A stretch of DNA of 64,000 nt from contig NZ_MVID01000006.1 of assembly GCF_002086815.1 (NCBI RefSeq), forward strand, positions 62,001 through 126,000, written 5' to 3'. The notes beneath the pieces were generated by a model. The model worked only from the letters and a program-made list of their open reading frames with translations, did not search any database and had not been told where the DNA came from. Shown here piece after piece: positions 1 through 8,007 of this stretch. This DNA is from Mycolicibacterium parafortuitum. Lineage in GTDB: Bacteria > Actinomycetota > Actinomycetes > Mycobacteriales > Mycobacteriaceae. The translations under genes were made by a program, and so were the position numbers. Each line of letters opens with the position of its first letter. Within the stretch, counting starts at the first letter, position 1.

Positions 1-1
1 C

Positions 2-1057
2 TCAGCAGCGTGGAGGTTCGCCACCAGCGGAAAGCGTCCGCAGCCCGTCGACCGCGTGCTCCAGCGTGTCCACCTTGAGCAGTTCGATGCCGTCCACGTC
101 GGCGGTCTTGGCCTCGGCGCAGTTGTCGGCGGGCACCAGAAACGCCGTCGCCCCGGCCTCCTGGGCGGCGACGATCTTGTGTGTGATGCCGCCGATGGAG
201 CCCACCTTGCCGTCGCCGGAGATGGTGCCGGTGCCCGCGACGAACTTGCCGCCGTTGATGTCACCGGTGGTCAGCTTGTCCACCACGGCCAGGCTGAACA
301 TCAGACCGGCCGACGGCCCGCCGATGTTGGCGAGGTTGAACTCGACGGTGAACGGCGCCCACGGCGCGTCGAGCACATTCACCCCGAGGATGCCCTGGTC
401 ACGGTCCGGATGCTTGCCGAGGGTGATCTCGGCCGAACCCATCGGCGCGTTCTTGCGGCGGTAGTCGACGACGATGGTGTCGCCGGGCTTGTAGGCCTTG
501 AGCAGCTCCTGGAACTGCTCGAGGTTGGCCACCGGGGTGTTGTTCACGCCGTCGATGGCGTCGCCGGCCTGCAGCTTGCCCTTCGACGGGCCGTCCTCCT
601 CGATGCTCTCGATGGTGACGGCCATCGGGTACTTCAGGTACTGCAGCGCGGCGTACTCGGCACTGTCCTCCGATTGCCGGAAGTCCTGCGTGTTCGCCTC
701 GTCGATCTCCTCGCGCGACTTGTCGGGTGGATACACCAGATCGCGCGGCAGCAACTGGTCGCGACCCGACGCCCAGAAGATCAGCGCCTGCCCGAGGGTC
801 AGCCCGTCGCGTTGCGACACCGTGGTCATGTTCAGATGCCCGGAGGTCGGATGAACGTCGGCGCCCTCGATCGCCACGACCTGCTTGCCGTCGACCTCTC
901 CGAGCGTGTCGAAGGTCGGCCCGGGCCCCAGCGCGACATAGGGCACCGTCACCACCGACGCCAGGATCGCGAAGATCAGGATCGGCACCAGAGCGACGAC
1001 CAAGGTGGAAATCCGCCTGTTCACGCCGCCCACAGTAAAGGTGTGACCCGAGTTCAC
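2..1057 (-). CDS. PDZ-domain Lon-like serine protease (YlbL family)
   Basis: The product (351 aa) is a membrane-anchored protease of the YlbL/Lon-like family, expected to act at the outer face of the membrane. A hydrophobic segment at about residues 16-45 anchors it, a PDZ-like region lies at about 150-215, and a Lon-type (S16) catalytic domain follows. The serine sits in GGPSAG (Ser249) and the partner lysine in GGITHK (Lys294), so the Ser-Lys dyad looks intact. The stop codon lies two bases from the window edge, so the gene is complete. It is divergent from the DUF2342 gene, with only 55 bp between the start codons. It matches Rv3194c from memory; substrates are unknown. Confidence 0.9.
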   Translation of the reverse strand: MNSGHTFTVGGVNRRISTLVVALVPILIFAILASVVTVPYVALGPGPTFDTLGEVDGKQVVAIEGADVHPTSGHLNMTTVSQRDGLTLGQALIFWASGRDQLLPRDLVYPPDKSREEIDEANTQDFRQSEDSAEYAALQYLKYPMAVTIESIEEDGPSKGKLQAGDAIDGVNNTPVANLEQFQELLKAYKPGDTIVVDYRRKNAPMGSAEITLGKHPDRDQGILGVNVLDAPWAPFTVEFNLANIGGPSAGLMFSLAVVDKLTTGDINGGKFVAGTGTISGDGKVGSIGGITHKIVAAQEAGATAFLVPADNCAEAKTADVDGIELLKVDTLEHAVDGLRTLSAGGEPPRC

Positions 1058-1112
1058 TGTCAGCGTGACCCGCGCACGCGCATGTCATCCCCACGGTGAG
1101 TACGGTTGAGGC

Positions 1113-2486
1113 ATGGCTGACCTGCCTTTCGGCTTCTCCGCCGGGGACGACCCCGACCGCGACAAGCACAAGAAGGACAACCCCGGCCCGGGATCGGGTG
1201 GGGATCCGTTCGGTGCCGGCTTCCCCGGCGGCGGCGAGTTCGACATGTCGCAGCTCGGGCAGATCTTCTCCAAGCTGGGCGAGATGTTCAGCGGCGCCGG
1301 GACGTCGATGGCCGGCGGCAAGTCGTCGGGACCGGTGAACTACGACCTGGCCCGCCAGCTCGCCTCGAGCTCTATCGGATTCGTCGCGCCGGTGCCCGAA
1401 CAGACCGCGACGGCGATCGCCGATGCGGTGCGGCTGGCCGAGACCTGGCTCGACGGGGTGACCCCGCTGCCGGCCGGCACCGTGCGGACGGCGGCGTGGA
1501 CGCCGAACGACTGGATCGACAACACGATGGACACCTGGAAGCGGCTGTGCGACCCGGTCGCCGAGCAGATCTCCACGGTGTGGGCGCAAGCGCTGCCCGA
1601 GGAGGCCAAGGCGATGGCCGGCCCGCTGCTGGCGATGATGTCGCAGATGGGCGGCATGGCGTTCGGCTCACAGCTCGGGCAGGCGCTGGGAACGCTGTCC
1701 AAGGAGGTGCTCACCTCCACCGACATCGGGCTCCCGCTGGGGCCCAAGGGTGTCGCGGCGCTGATGCCCGAGGCGGTCGAGTCGCTGTCCGAGGGGCTGG
1801 AGCAGCCGCGCAGTGAGGTCGTCACCTTCCTGGCCGCGCGCGAGGCCGCCCACCACCGGCTGTTCAGCCATGTGCCGTGGCTGGCCAGCCAGCTGCTCAA
1901 CGCCGTCGAGGCGTTCGCCCGCGGCACCAAGATCGACATGAGCGGCATCGAGGAGTTCGCCCGCGGCTTCAACCCGGCCTCGCTGACCGATCCGTCGGAG
2001 ATGGAGCAGCTGCTCAACCAGGGCATCTTCGAGCCCAAGGCCACCCCGGAGCAGACGGCGGCGCTGGAGCGGCTGGAAACGCTGCTCGCGCTGATCGAGG
2101 GCTGGGTGCACACCGTCGTCGTCGACGCGCTCGGCGACCGCATCCCCGGCACCATGGCGCTGGCCGAGATGCTGCGCAGGCGCCGCGCCACCGGCGGGCC
2201 CGCCGAGCAGACCTTTGCGACGCTCGTCGGCCTGGAACTGCGCCCCCGCAAGATGCGCGAAGCCGCCGACCTGTGGCGCAAGCTCACCGACGCCGTCGGC
2301 GCCGACGCCCGCGACGGGGTGTGGCAGCACCCGGACCTGCTGCCCAGTGCCGCCGACCTCGACGAGCCGGCTGCGTTCATCGACCGGATGATCGGCGGGG
2401 ACGTCAGCGACCTCGACAGCGCGATCGCCGACCTCGAACGCGAGATCCAGCGCGGCGACACCGGACCGGACGAACCCCGCGCCTGA
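1113..2486 (+). CDS. DUF2342 zincin-like (putative metalloprotease) protein
   Basis: This 457 aa protein belongs to the DUF2342 family, often labelled a zinc-dependent metalloprotease or F420-associated protein. The first 80 residues are low-complexity and charged, followed by a long helical domain. The likely metal-site helix reads REAAHHRLF at residues 243-251. Compared with a classical HExxH zincin motif, the first histidine is replaced by arginine, so proteolytic activity should not be assumed. It matches Rv3195 by neighbourhood. The start ATG follows the divergent YlbL start by 55 bp, and the next gene on this strand begins about 70 bp downstream behind a short tandem repeat. Confidence 0.85.
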   Translation: MADLPFGFSAGDDPDRDKHKKDNPGPGSGGDPFGAGFPGGGEFDMSQLGQIFSKLGEMFSGAGTSMAGGKSSGPVNYDLARQLASSSIGFVAPVPEQTATAIADAVRLAETWLDGVTPLPAGTVRTAAWTPNDWIDNTMDTWKRLCDPVAEQISTVWAQALPEEAKAMAGPLLAMMSQMGGMAFGSQLGQALGTLSKEVLTSTDIGLPLGPKGVAALMPEAVESLSEGLEQPRSEVVTFLAAREAAHHRLFSHVPWLASQLLNAVEAFARGTKIDMSGIEEFARGFNPASLTDPSEMEQLLNQGIFEPKATPEQTAALERLETLLALIEGWVHTVVVDALGDRIPGTMALAEMLRRRRATGGPAEQTFATLVGLELRPRKMREAADLWRKLTDAVGADARDGVWQHPDLLPSAADLDEPAAFIDRMIGGDVSDLDSAIADLEREIQRGDTGPDEPRA

Positions 2487-2527
2487 CCCCTGTGGATAAC
2501 CCGGCTGGGTGCCGGCGCCGCGTGACA

Positions 2528-2566
2528 GTGTCAAGTCATGACGCGAGGTGTCAAATCATGACGCGG
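2528..2566 (+). repeat. 20-bp tandem repeat duplicating a start codon
   Basis: Two near-identical units (2528-2547 and 2548-2566) carry GTGTCAAGTCATGACGCG and GTGTCAAATCATGACGCG. Each holds an ATG. The first ATG (2538) opens a seven-residue ORF, MTRGVKS, whose TGA (2559-2561) overlaps the ATG of the real gene at 2558 as ATGA. Just upstream and overlapping is the small palindrome TGACAGTGTCA (2523-2533). The structure could be a translational-coupling leader, an operator, or both. Confidence 0.7.
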
Positions 2567-3388
2567 TACGCACTCAGCCCCACCACCCCGGTGCTGTCCC
2601 GCCCTGACGGCACCGTCCAGGTCGGCTGGGATCCGCGCCGCGCCGTCGTGGTCCGCCCACCCGACGGGTTGTCCGGCGCGGTGCTGGCCGAACTGCTTCG
2701 CTCGCTGCAAGGTGTTGCCACCACCCCGCAACTGAGGGCACTGGCCGCCACCCACGGAGTCGATGCACCCGTGGTCGACGGGCTCGTCACCCATCTCGTA
2801 CAGCGCGGCGTCGTCACCGCCGCACCGCGTGCGCATGTGCGCGCGGCCGTCATCCGGGTGCACGGTGACGGCCCGCTGACCGACCTGCTGATCGCATCGC
2901 TGTGCAACGCGAACGTCCGTGTCAGCCACAGCACCAGAACCAACGCGTCCACCGCCCGCCCCGACCTGGTGGTCCTGACCGACTATCTGGTCGCCGACCC
3001 CCGACTGGTCCGCGATCTGTGCGACGCGCGGGTTCCGCACCTTCCGGTGCGGGTGCGCGACGGCACGGGGTTGGTCGGTCCGTTGGTGGTGCCCGGGGTG
3101 ACGAGCTGTCTGCGGTGCGCCGACCTCCACCGCAGCGACCGGGACGCCGCCTGGCCCGCCGTCGCGGCGCAACTGTGCCGCACCGTCGGTAGCGCCGACC
3201 GGGCCACCGTGCTGGCCACCGCGGCGCTCGCGCTCAAGGAGATCGACCAGATCGTGCAGACGTTGCGACGCGCCGATCCCGGTGCCGCGCCGGCCCCGGC
3301 AACGCTGGACACCACCCTGGAATTCGACGTCGCGACCGGGTCGATCGACGCGCGGCGGTGGTCGCGGCACCCCGACTGCGCATGCTGA
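2558..3388 (+). CDS. ThiF/TOMM cyclodehydratase-like protein
   Basis: This 276 aa protein resembles the ThiF-like ocin/cyclodehydratase N-terminal family (Rv3196 position). Residues 1-90 look like a small winged-helix/leader-binding region. Residues 95-160 suggest a Rossmann-like fold without an obvious ATP-binding glycine motif. CLRC (Cys184, Cys187) followed by a Trp-Pro-rich segment is typical of the group, and the C terminus ends in CAC (Cys274, Cys276), so four cysteines could bind zinc. No precursor peptide, YcaO or dehydrogenase gene is nearby, so a natural-product role is not supported. The ATG at 2558 was chosen because it begins the homologous region and sits in the repeat. It is followed by the ABC1 kinase gene. 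Confidence 0.7.
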   Translation: MTRYALSPTTPVLSRPDGTVQVGWDPRRAVVVRPPDGLSGAVLAELLRSLQGVATTPQLRALAATHGVDAPVVDGLVTHLVQRGVVTAAPRAHVRAAVIRVHGDGPLTDLLIASLCNANVRVSHSTRTNASTARPDLVVLTDYLVADPRLVRDLCDARVPHLPVRVRDGTGLVGPLVVPGVTSCLRCADLHRSDRDAAWPAVAAQLCRTVGSADRATVLATAALALKEIDQIVQTLRRADPGAAPAPATLDTTLEFDVATGSIDARRWSRHPDCAC

Positions 3389-3422
3389 CCGCACCGGTCT
3401 CCAAGTAGTGGATGATGGACAC

Positions 3423-4745
3423 GTGAGCGAGATCAAGCGGGGCAGCGTTGCGCGGAACGCCAAGCTGGCGTCGTTACCGGTCGGCATGGCGGGACGCGCC
3501 GCGCTCGGCTTCGGCAAACGGCTGACCGGCAAGTCGAAGGACGAAGTCAACGCCGAACTCATGGACAAGGCCGCCCAGCAGCTGTTCACCGTGCTCGGCG
3601 AGCTCAAAGGCGGCGCGATGAAGGTCGGTCAGGCCCTGTCGGTGATGGAAGCCGCGATCCCCGAGCAGTACGGCAAGCCCTACCGGGAGGCGCTGACCAA
3701 GCTGCAGCGCGAGGCGCCGCCGCTGCCGGCCAACCGGGTGCACCGGGTGCTCGACCAGCAGCTCGGCACGAAGTGGCGGGACCGTTTCCAGTCCTTCGAC
3801 GACAAGGCGATCGCCTCGGCCAGCATCGGCCAGGTCCACAAGGCCGTCTGGGCCGACGGCCGCGAGGTCGCGGTCAAGATCCAGTACCCCGGCGCCGACG
3901 AGGCGCTGCGCGCGGACCTGAAAACCATGCAGCGCATGGTCGGCATCCTCAAGCAACTCGCCCCCGGCGCCGACGTGCAGGGCGTGGTCGACGAGCTGAT
4001 CGAACGCACCGAGATGGAACTCGACTACCGGCTCGAAGCCGACAACCAGCGCGCCTTCGCCAAGGCCTACGAGGGCCACCCGGACTTCGTCGTCCCCCAC
4101 GTGGTCGCCAGCGCGCCCAAGGTCGTGATCCAGGAATGGATCGAAGGCGTGCCGCTGTCGCAGATCATCCGGGAGGGCACCCAGGAGCAGCGCGACCTGA
4201 TGGCCACCCGGATGTTCGAGTTCTGCGACGACGCCCCCACCCGGTTGGAGATGGTGCACGGCGACGCCCATCCCGGAAACTTCATGCTGCTGCCCGACAA
4301 CAAGATGGGTGTCATCGACTTCGGTGCGGTGGCCCCGATGCCCGGCGGCTGGCCGGTGGAGCTCGGCCAGATCCTGCGGTACGCAGTCGACAAGAACTAC
4401 GACAAGCTGCTGCCCACCATGGAGAAGGTCGGATTCATCCAGAAGGGCCAGCAGGTCTCCACCCGTGAGATCGACGAGATGCTCAAGCAGTACGTCGAAC
4501 CGCTGGAGGTGCCGGTGTTCCACTACACCCGCAAATGGCTGCAGCGGATGACGACACTGGAACTCGACCGCGCCGCCGGTCAACTCAAAACCGCTCGGCA
4601 GATGGACATTCCGCCGAAGCTGGCGATCCCGATGCGGGTGATCGCGTCGATCGTCGCGATCTCCTGTCAGCTCGACGCCCACGTCGACACTCGTCGTATC
4701 GCGATGGAGAAGGTTCCGGGATTCGCCGATCCCGACGCGGTGTGA
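3423..4745 (+). CDS. ABC1/UbiB-family atypical kinase
   Basis: This 440 aa protein is an ABC1/UbiB atypical protein-kinase-like ATPase. The family signatures are present: KxGQ at 67-70 (KVGQ), the SIGQVHKA nucleotide-binding loop near 134-141, the lysine in VAVKIQ (Lys152), the catalytic segment HGDAHPGNF at 279-287 and DFG at 299-301. By position it corresponds to Rv3197, which lies beside whiB7 in mycobacteria and has been linked to drug tolerance. It converges on whiB7, with the stop codons about 20 bp apart. The GTG at 3423 is preferred, and an in-frame GTG at 3408 is possible. The substrate is not evident. Confidence 0.88.
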   Translation: MSEIKRGSVARNAKLASLPVGMAGRAALGFGKRLTGKSKDEVNAELMDKAAQQLFTVLGELKGGAMKVGQALSVMEAAIPEQYGKPYREALTKLQREAPPLPANRVHRVLDQQLGTKWRDRFQSFDDKAIASASIGQVHKAVWADGREVAVKIQYPGADEALRADLKTMQRMVGILKQLAPGADVQGVVDELIERTEMELDYRLEADNQRAFAKAYEGHPDFVVPHVVASAPKVVIQEWIEGVPLSQIIREGTQEQRDLMATRMFEFCDDAPTRLEMVHGDAHPGNFMLLPDNKMGVIDFGAVAPMPGGWPVELGQILRYAVDKNYDKLLPTMEKVGFIQKGQQVSTREIDEMLKQYVEPLEVPVFHYTRKWLQRMTTLELDRAAGQLKTARQMDIPPKLAIPMRVIASIVAISCQLDAHVDTRRIAMEKVPGFADPDAV

Positions 4746-4765
4746 GCGCCGGGACCGGCTGAATC

Positions 4766-5059
4766 TCAAGCGGCCACAGGGTCTTTCGCGTCCTTACGCG
4801 GACGGCCCCGCGGCCGCTTGCGGGCGATGACGGCGCCGCGCTCGAGGATTTCGCCACCCCAGACGCCCCACGGTTCCTGGCGTTCCAGCGCCGCGTTCAG
4901 GCAGGCCCGCCGGATCGGGCAGTCCACGCACAGCGCCTTGGCGCGTTCGAGGTCGCGGGGATCCTCGGCGAACCACAGGTCGGGGTCCTCGACATGGCAC
5001 GGCACCGCCGGCTCTCGCGTTTCGGATGTCGGCGTCTTCTCGCATGTCGGCGAAGACAT
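4766..5059 (-). CDS. whiB7: WhiB7, redox-sensing resistance regulator
   Basis: This 97 aa Wbl protein binds a [4Fe-4S] cluster through four cysteines: one in VPCHVEDP and three in the CVDCPIRRAC region. It carries the family turn EPWGVWGGE and a C-terminal AT-hook, RGRPRK, that marks WhiB7 specifically. WhiB7 works with the primary sigma factor to switch on intrinsic resistance genes when translation is disturbed. The ATG at 5059 is preceded by an AGAGGA ribosome-binding site. The gene has an unusually long leader (about 360 bases) holding an upstream ORF and an intrinsic terminator, described separately, which fits attenuation control known for whiB7. Confidence 0.96.
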   Translation of the reverse strand: MSSPTCEKTPTSETREPAVPCHVEDPDLWFAEDPRDLERAKALCVDCPIRRACLNAALERQEPWGVWGGEILERGAVIARKRPRGRPRKDAKDPVAA

Positions 5060-5149
5060 GTCCGGTCCTCTGCTTTCTGGTCGTTGATTCTCGTCGGTTG
5101 TTTTGTCTCTGAACTCTTTTCGATGGATCTGTGACCAGGACTTCGTTGT

Positions 5150-5196
5150 CGGAGAAACAAGAAGGCCACGGATCCGTGATTGCGGGTCCGTGGCCT
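5150..5196 (-). terminator. whiB7 leader attenuator (intrinsic terminator)
   Basis: In the whiB7 leader a 14-bp stem with one wobble pair is formed by 5163-5176 and 5183-5196 (arm GGCCACGGATCCG, loop of 6 nt). On the minus strand it is followed directly by the U-rich run TTCTTGTTTCTCC. It lies 24 nt beyond the upstream ORF stop and about 90-100 nt before the whiB7 ATG. This is the layout expected of a transcription attenuator that aborts whiB7 mRNA unless uORF translation is slowed. Confidence 0.85.
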
Positions 5197-5219
5197 GGAG
5201 GTGGCGGGTGGGCTAATAC

Positions 5220-5381
5220 CTAGAGATAGCCCCTCACGGACGCGGCAATCGCGCCGGCGGCGGCACGACGCTTACGCGGCGCGGCAGCAGCGGGAATGGG
5301 ATGCGCGGGATGTACCTGGACAGAGGCACGGAGGGTCAACCACTTGCCGGCAACACCGGTGAACATCTGATTGCTGTTCAT
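5220..5381 (-). CDS. whiB7 leader peptide (upstream ORF)
   Basis: A 53-codon ORF begins with MNSNQMFTGVAGKW, continues through a basic stretch, APRKRRAAAG, and ends RGYL. It has a strong AGGAGG-type ribosome-binding site 9 nt upstream of the ATG (5391-5395 on the plus strand). It lies between the whiB7 promoter and the attenuator hairpin, so it is best read as a regulatory leader peptide: ribosome stalling in it would let transcription pass the terminator. Around its stop codon GGGCTA and TAGCCC can pair, placing the stop in a loop, a possible competing structure. The encoded peptide itself probably has no separate function. Confidence 0.75.
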   Translation of the reverse strand: MNSNQMFTGVAGKWLTLRASVQVHPAHPIPAAAAPRKRRAAAGAIAASVRGYL

Positions 5382-5426
5382 GTCTGGCCCCCTCCTTTCG
5401 CACATGGCACGCGTCTGTGTGCTACG

Positions 5427-5466
5427 AGGCTAAACCGTACCAGCAAAACGGCACAACATATTTTTG
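5427..5466 (-). promoter_or_regulatory. whiB7 promoter with AT-rich WhiB7 box
   Basis: On the minus strand the -35 element TTGTGC (5451-5456) and the -10 element TAGCCT (5427-5432) are separated by 18 bp. The bases immediately upstream of the -35 are AT-rich (CAAAAATATG). An AT-rich patch next to the -35 is the established WhiB7 recognition feature bound by its AT-hook, so this promoter is likely autoregulated. The promoter elements were assigned by eye. Confidence 0.6.
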
Positions 5467-5488
5467 ACCAGCGCTTTTGGCGGAATTT

Positions 5489-7597
5489 TTACGATTTTTG
5501 GCGGCCTTTGACCAACGCGAGGACGTCGGCGCCGAACTGTTCGAGCTTGCGTGCGCCGATGCCGGGGATCGCGACCAGCGCCGCGTCGTCGGTGGGCAGC
5601 GACTCGGCGATCGCGATCAGGGTGTTGTCGCTGAACACCACATACGCGGGCACGCTCATCTCCTTCGAGATCCGCAGCCGCCATTCCTTGAGTTCGGCGA
5701 GCAGTTCGTCGTCGATGTCCGACGGGCAGGTCTCACAGCGGCGCAGCATGATCGCCGGTGGAGTGGTCAACTGCGCGTTGCAGATTCGGCACCGCGGTGC
5801 GGGCCCGCGCGCCCGGCGCGGCTTACTGGGGCCATCGTCGCGCTGGGACTGCGGCGCGATGCCGTTGAGGAAGCGCGACGGGCGTCGGCCCTGCCGGCCG
5901 CCCGGATTGCGCGCCAGCGCCCAGCTCAGCGTCAGATGGACCCGTGCCCGGGTCACCCCGACGTACAGCAGCCGGCGCTCCTCCTCGACCGGTTCGCTGT
6001 CGGGGCCGTGCGACAGCGCATGGGAGATCGGCAGCGTGCCGTCGGCCAGGCCGACGAGGAACACCGCATCCCACTCCAGGCCTTTCGCCGCATGCAGCGA
6101 CGCCAGCGTCACGCCCTGCACCACGGGCGGGTGGCGCGAATCGGCGCGTTGGCGCAGCTCGGCAAGCAGGGCACGCAGGTCCAGGCCGGGCCGCTGCGCG
6201 ACCTCGTCGTCGACGAGCTGGGCCAGCGCGACCAACGCCTCCCACCGGTCGCGCGCGCGGGTGCCCGCAGGCGGTTCGGCCGTCAACCCGAGCGGTTCGA
6301 GGATGGCGCGCACGATCTCGGGCAGCGGACCGTCGAGATCGGGCTGGCGCTCGGCGGTTCGCTGCATCGCCAGCAGAGCCTGGCGGATCTCCTGGCGGCT
6401 GAAGAACCCCTCCCCGCCGCGCACCTGGAACGCCACCCCGGCTTCGGTGAGCGCCTCCTCGTAGACCTCGGACTGGGCGTTGATGCGGTAGAGCACCGCG
6501 ATCTCGGACGCGGCGGTGCCGGAGTCGATGAGCTTCTTGATGCTCTTGGCGACCGCGGTGGCCTCGGCGACCTCGTCGGGATACTCCTTGAACACCGGGT
6601 TGGGGCCCGGCGGGCGCTGCCCGACGAGGTGCAGCTTGCTTCCCGCCATCCGGCCACGGGCGGCGGCGATGACCCGGTTGGCCAGCGACACCACCTGCGG
6701 GGTGGACCGGTAGTCGCGTTCCAGCCGGACCACGGCCGCCTCGGGGAAGCGCCGCGAGAAGTCCAGCAGGTAGCGCGGTGAGGCGCCGGTGAACGAGTAG
6801 ATGGTCTGGTTCGCATCCCCGACGACGGTCAGGTCGTCGCGGCCGCCGAGCCACGCGTCGAGCACCCGCTGCTGCAGCGGGGTGACGTCCTGATATTCGT
6901 CGACGACGAAACAGCGGTACCGGTCGCGGAACTCCTGGGCCACCGCGGGGTCGTTCTCGATCGCCGCGGCGGTGTGCAGCAGCAGGTCGTCGAAATCCAG
7001 CAGCGCGACCCCTTCGCGACGCGTCTTGAGCGCCTCGTAGTTGTCGTAGACCGTGGCGACCTTGGCGGCGTCGAACGGGATGTCCCGTCCCACGTCGGCC
7101 ACCGCGGCGGCGTAGCCCTCCGGGCTGATCAGCGAGGCCTTCGCCCACTCGATCTCGCCGGCCAGATCGCGCACATCGTCGGTGCCCGTCGGCAGGCCGG
7201 CGCGGTTGGCAGCCTGCGCGACCACGGCGAACTTGCTGTCCATCAACTGCCAGTCGGTGTTGCCGACCACCCGGGGCCAGAAATACGACAGCTGCCGGCG
7301 GGCCGCGGCGTGAAACGTCTGCGCCTGCACCGCACCCGTGCCCGTGCCGTCGTCGAGCGCGCGCAGCCGGGCGCGCATCTCCCCGGCAGCGCGCTGGGTG
7401 AACGTCACCGCCAGCACCTGGCTCGGAGCGACGTGACCGGCCGTCACCAGATAGGCGATGCGGCGGGTGATGGTGCGGGTCTTGCCGGTGCCGGCGCCGG
7501 CGAGCACACAGACCGGGCCGCGGGGCGCCAGCACGGCCTCGCGTTGTTCCTCGTCGAGGTCACCCAGCAGCAGATCGCGCGACGCCGTGGGAGACAT
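5489..7597 (-). CDS. uvrD2: UvrD2, superfamily I DNA helicase with HRDC domain
   Basis: This 702 aa protein is a 3'-5' SF1A helicase. It has Walker A (AGAGTGKT), Walker B (VVDEYQD) and the QTIYSFTGA motif. After the motor comes the tetracysteine pair CRICNAQ / CETC, which is typical of UvrD2, and then a C-terminal HRDC domain. UvrD2 is essential in M. tuberculosis and acts in DNA metabolism. The ATG at 7597 (MSPTASRD) matches the usual N terminus. The reading frame stays open upstream across the divergent mycoredoxin gene, but that extension is spurious. Start codons of uvrD2 and mrx1 are about 80 bp apart. Confidence 0.95.
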   Translation of the reverse strand: MSPTASRDLLLGDLDEEQREAVLAPRGPVCVLAGAGTGKTRTITRRIAYLVTAGHVAPSQVLAVTFTQRAAGEMRARLRALDDGTGTGAVQAQTFHAAARRQLSYFWPRVVGNTDWQLMDSKFAVVAQAANRAGLPTGTDDVRDLAGEIEWAKASLISPEGYAAAVADVGRDIPFDAAKVATVYDNYEALKTRREGVALLDFDDLLLHTAAAIENDPAVAQEFRDRYRCFVVDEYQDVTPLQQRVLDAWLGGRDDLTVVGDANQTIYSFTGASPRYLLDFSRRFPEAAVVRLERDYRSTPQVVSLANRVIAAARGRMAGSKLHLVGQRPPGPNPVFKEYPDEVAEATAVAKSIKKLIDSGTAASEIAVLYRINAQSEVYEEALTEAGVAFQVRGGEGFFSRQEIRQALLAMQRTAERQPDLDGPLPEIVRAILEPLGLTAEPPAGTRARDRWEALVALAQLVDDEVAQRPGLDLRALLAELRQRADSRHPPVVQGVTLASLHAAKGLEWDAVFLVGLADGTLPISHALSHGPDSEPVEEERRLLYVGVTRARVHLTLSWALARNPGGRQGRRPSRFLNGIAPQSQRDDGPSKPRRARGPAPRCRICNAQLTTPPAIMLRRCETCPSDIDDELLAELKEWRLRISKEMSVPAYVVFSDNTLIAIAESLPTDDAALVAIPGIGARKLEQFGADVLALVKGRQKS

Positions 7598-7678
7598 GGC
7601 GACCATCATGTCAGCGCGGCCCGACAACCGCGGGCCTCGGGCGGGCATGTCCGGGCCGTCGACTACGTTGATGCAGTT

Positions 7679-7930
7679 ATGAGCACTGACGACGCCGCAT
7701 TGACCATGTACACGACGACGTGGTGTGGCTACTGCTCGCGCCTCAAGATCGCGCTGAAGTCCGCGGGGATCACCTGGACCGAGGTCGACATCGAGGCCGA
7801 CCCGGCCGCCGCGGAATTCGTCGGCTCGGTCAACGGCGGCAACCACGTGGTGCCGACGGTCAAGTTCGCCGACGGCTCGACGCTGACCAACCCGACCATC
7901 CAGCAGGTCAAGGCCAAGCTCGCCGCCTAG
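7679..7930 (+). CDS. mrx1: Mycoredoxin Mrx1 (glutaredoxin fold)
   Basis: This 83 aa protein has a thioredoxin/glutaredoxin fold with the redox motif CGYC at residues 16-19, the cis-proline region HVVPTVKF and a C-terminal helix. Mycoredoxin reduces mycothiol mixed disulfides in actinobacteria, taking electrons from mycothiol. The ATG at 7679 gives the expected length, although the frame is open far upstream in the shadow of uvrD2. It converges on nudC, and a long inverted repeat lies between the two stop codons. Confidence 0.93.
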   Translation: MSTDDAALTMYTTTWCGYCSRLKIALKSAGITWTEVDIEADPAAAEFVGSVNGGNHVVPTVKFADGSTLTNPTIQQVKAKLAA

Positions 7931-7937
7931 CGTTTCT

Positions 7938-8003
7938 CCCGCGAGCAGACACAAACTCTCGCGACACGCGGGCGACACGCCGGAGTCTGTGTCTGCTCGC
8001 GGG
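7938..8003. repeat. Long intergenic inverted repeat (terminator-like)
   Basis: Arms of 21 nt at 7938-7958 and 7983-8003 pair with a single mismatch, with a 24-nt loop between. The arm core is GCGAGCAGACACAAACTC. It lies between the convergent mrx1 and nudC stop codons (the nudC stop is at 8008). There is no T-tract on either side, so it may be a bidirectional terminator of the L-shaped mycobacterial type or a dispersed palindromic repeat. Confidence 0.65.
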
Positions 8004-8007
8004 GGGA

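Noticed and set aside
5180..5362. Plus-strand ORF opposite the whiB7 leader
   Set aside because: It is antisense to the leader ORF and attenuator, Arg-rich and lacks a ribosome-binding site; the leader reading explains the region.
7598..7978. N-terminal extension of UvrD2 across the mycoredoxin gene
   Set aside because: The extension is antisense to a well-defined mycoredoxin gene, and known UvrD2 proteins start near MSPTAS-like sequence.
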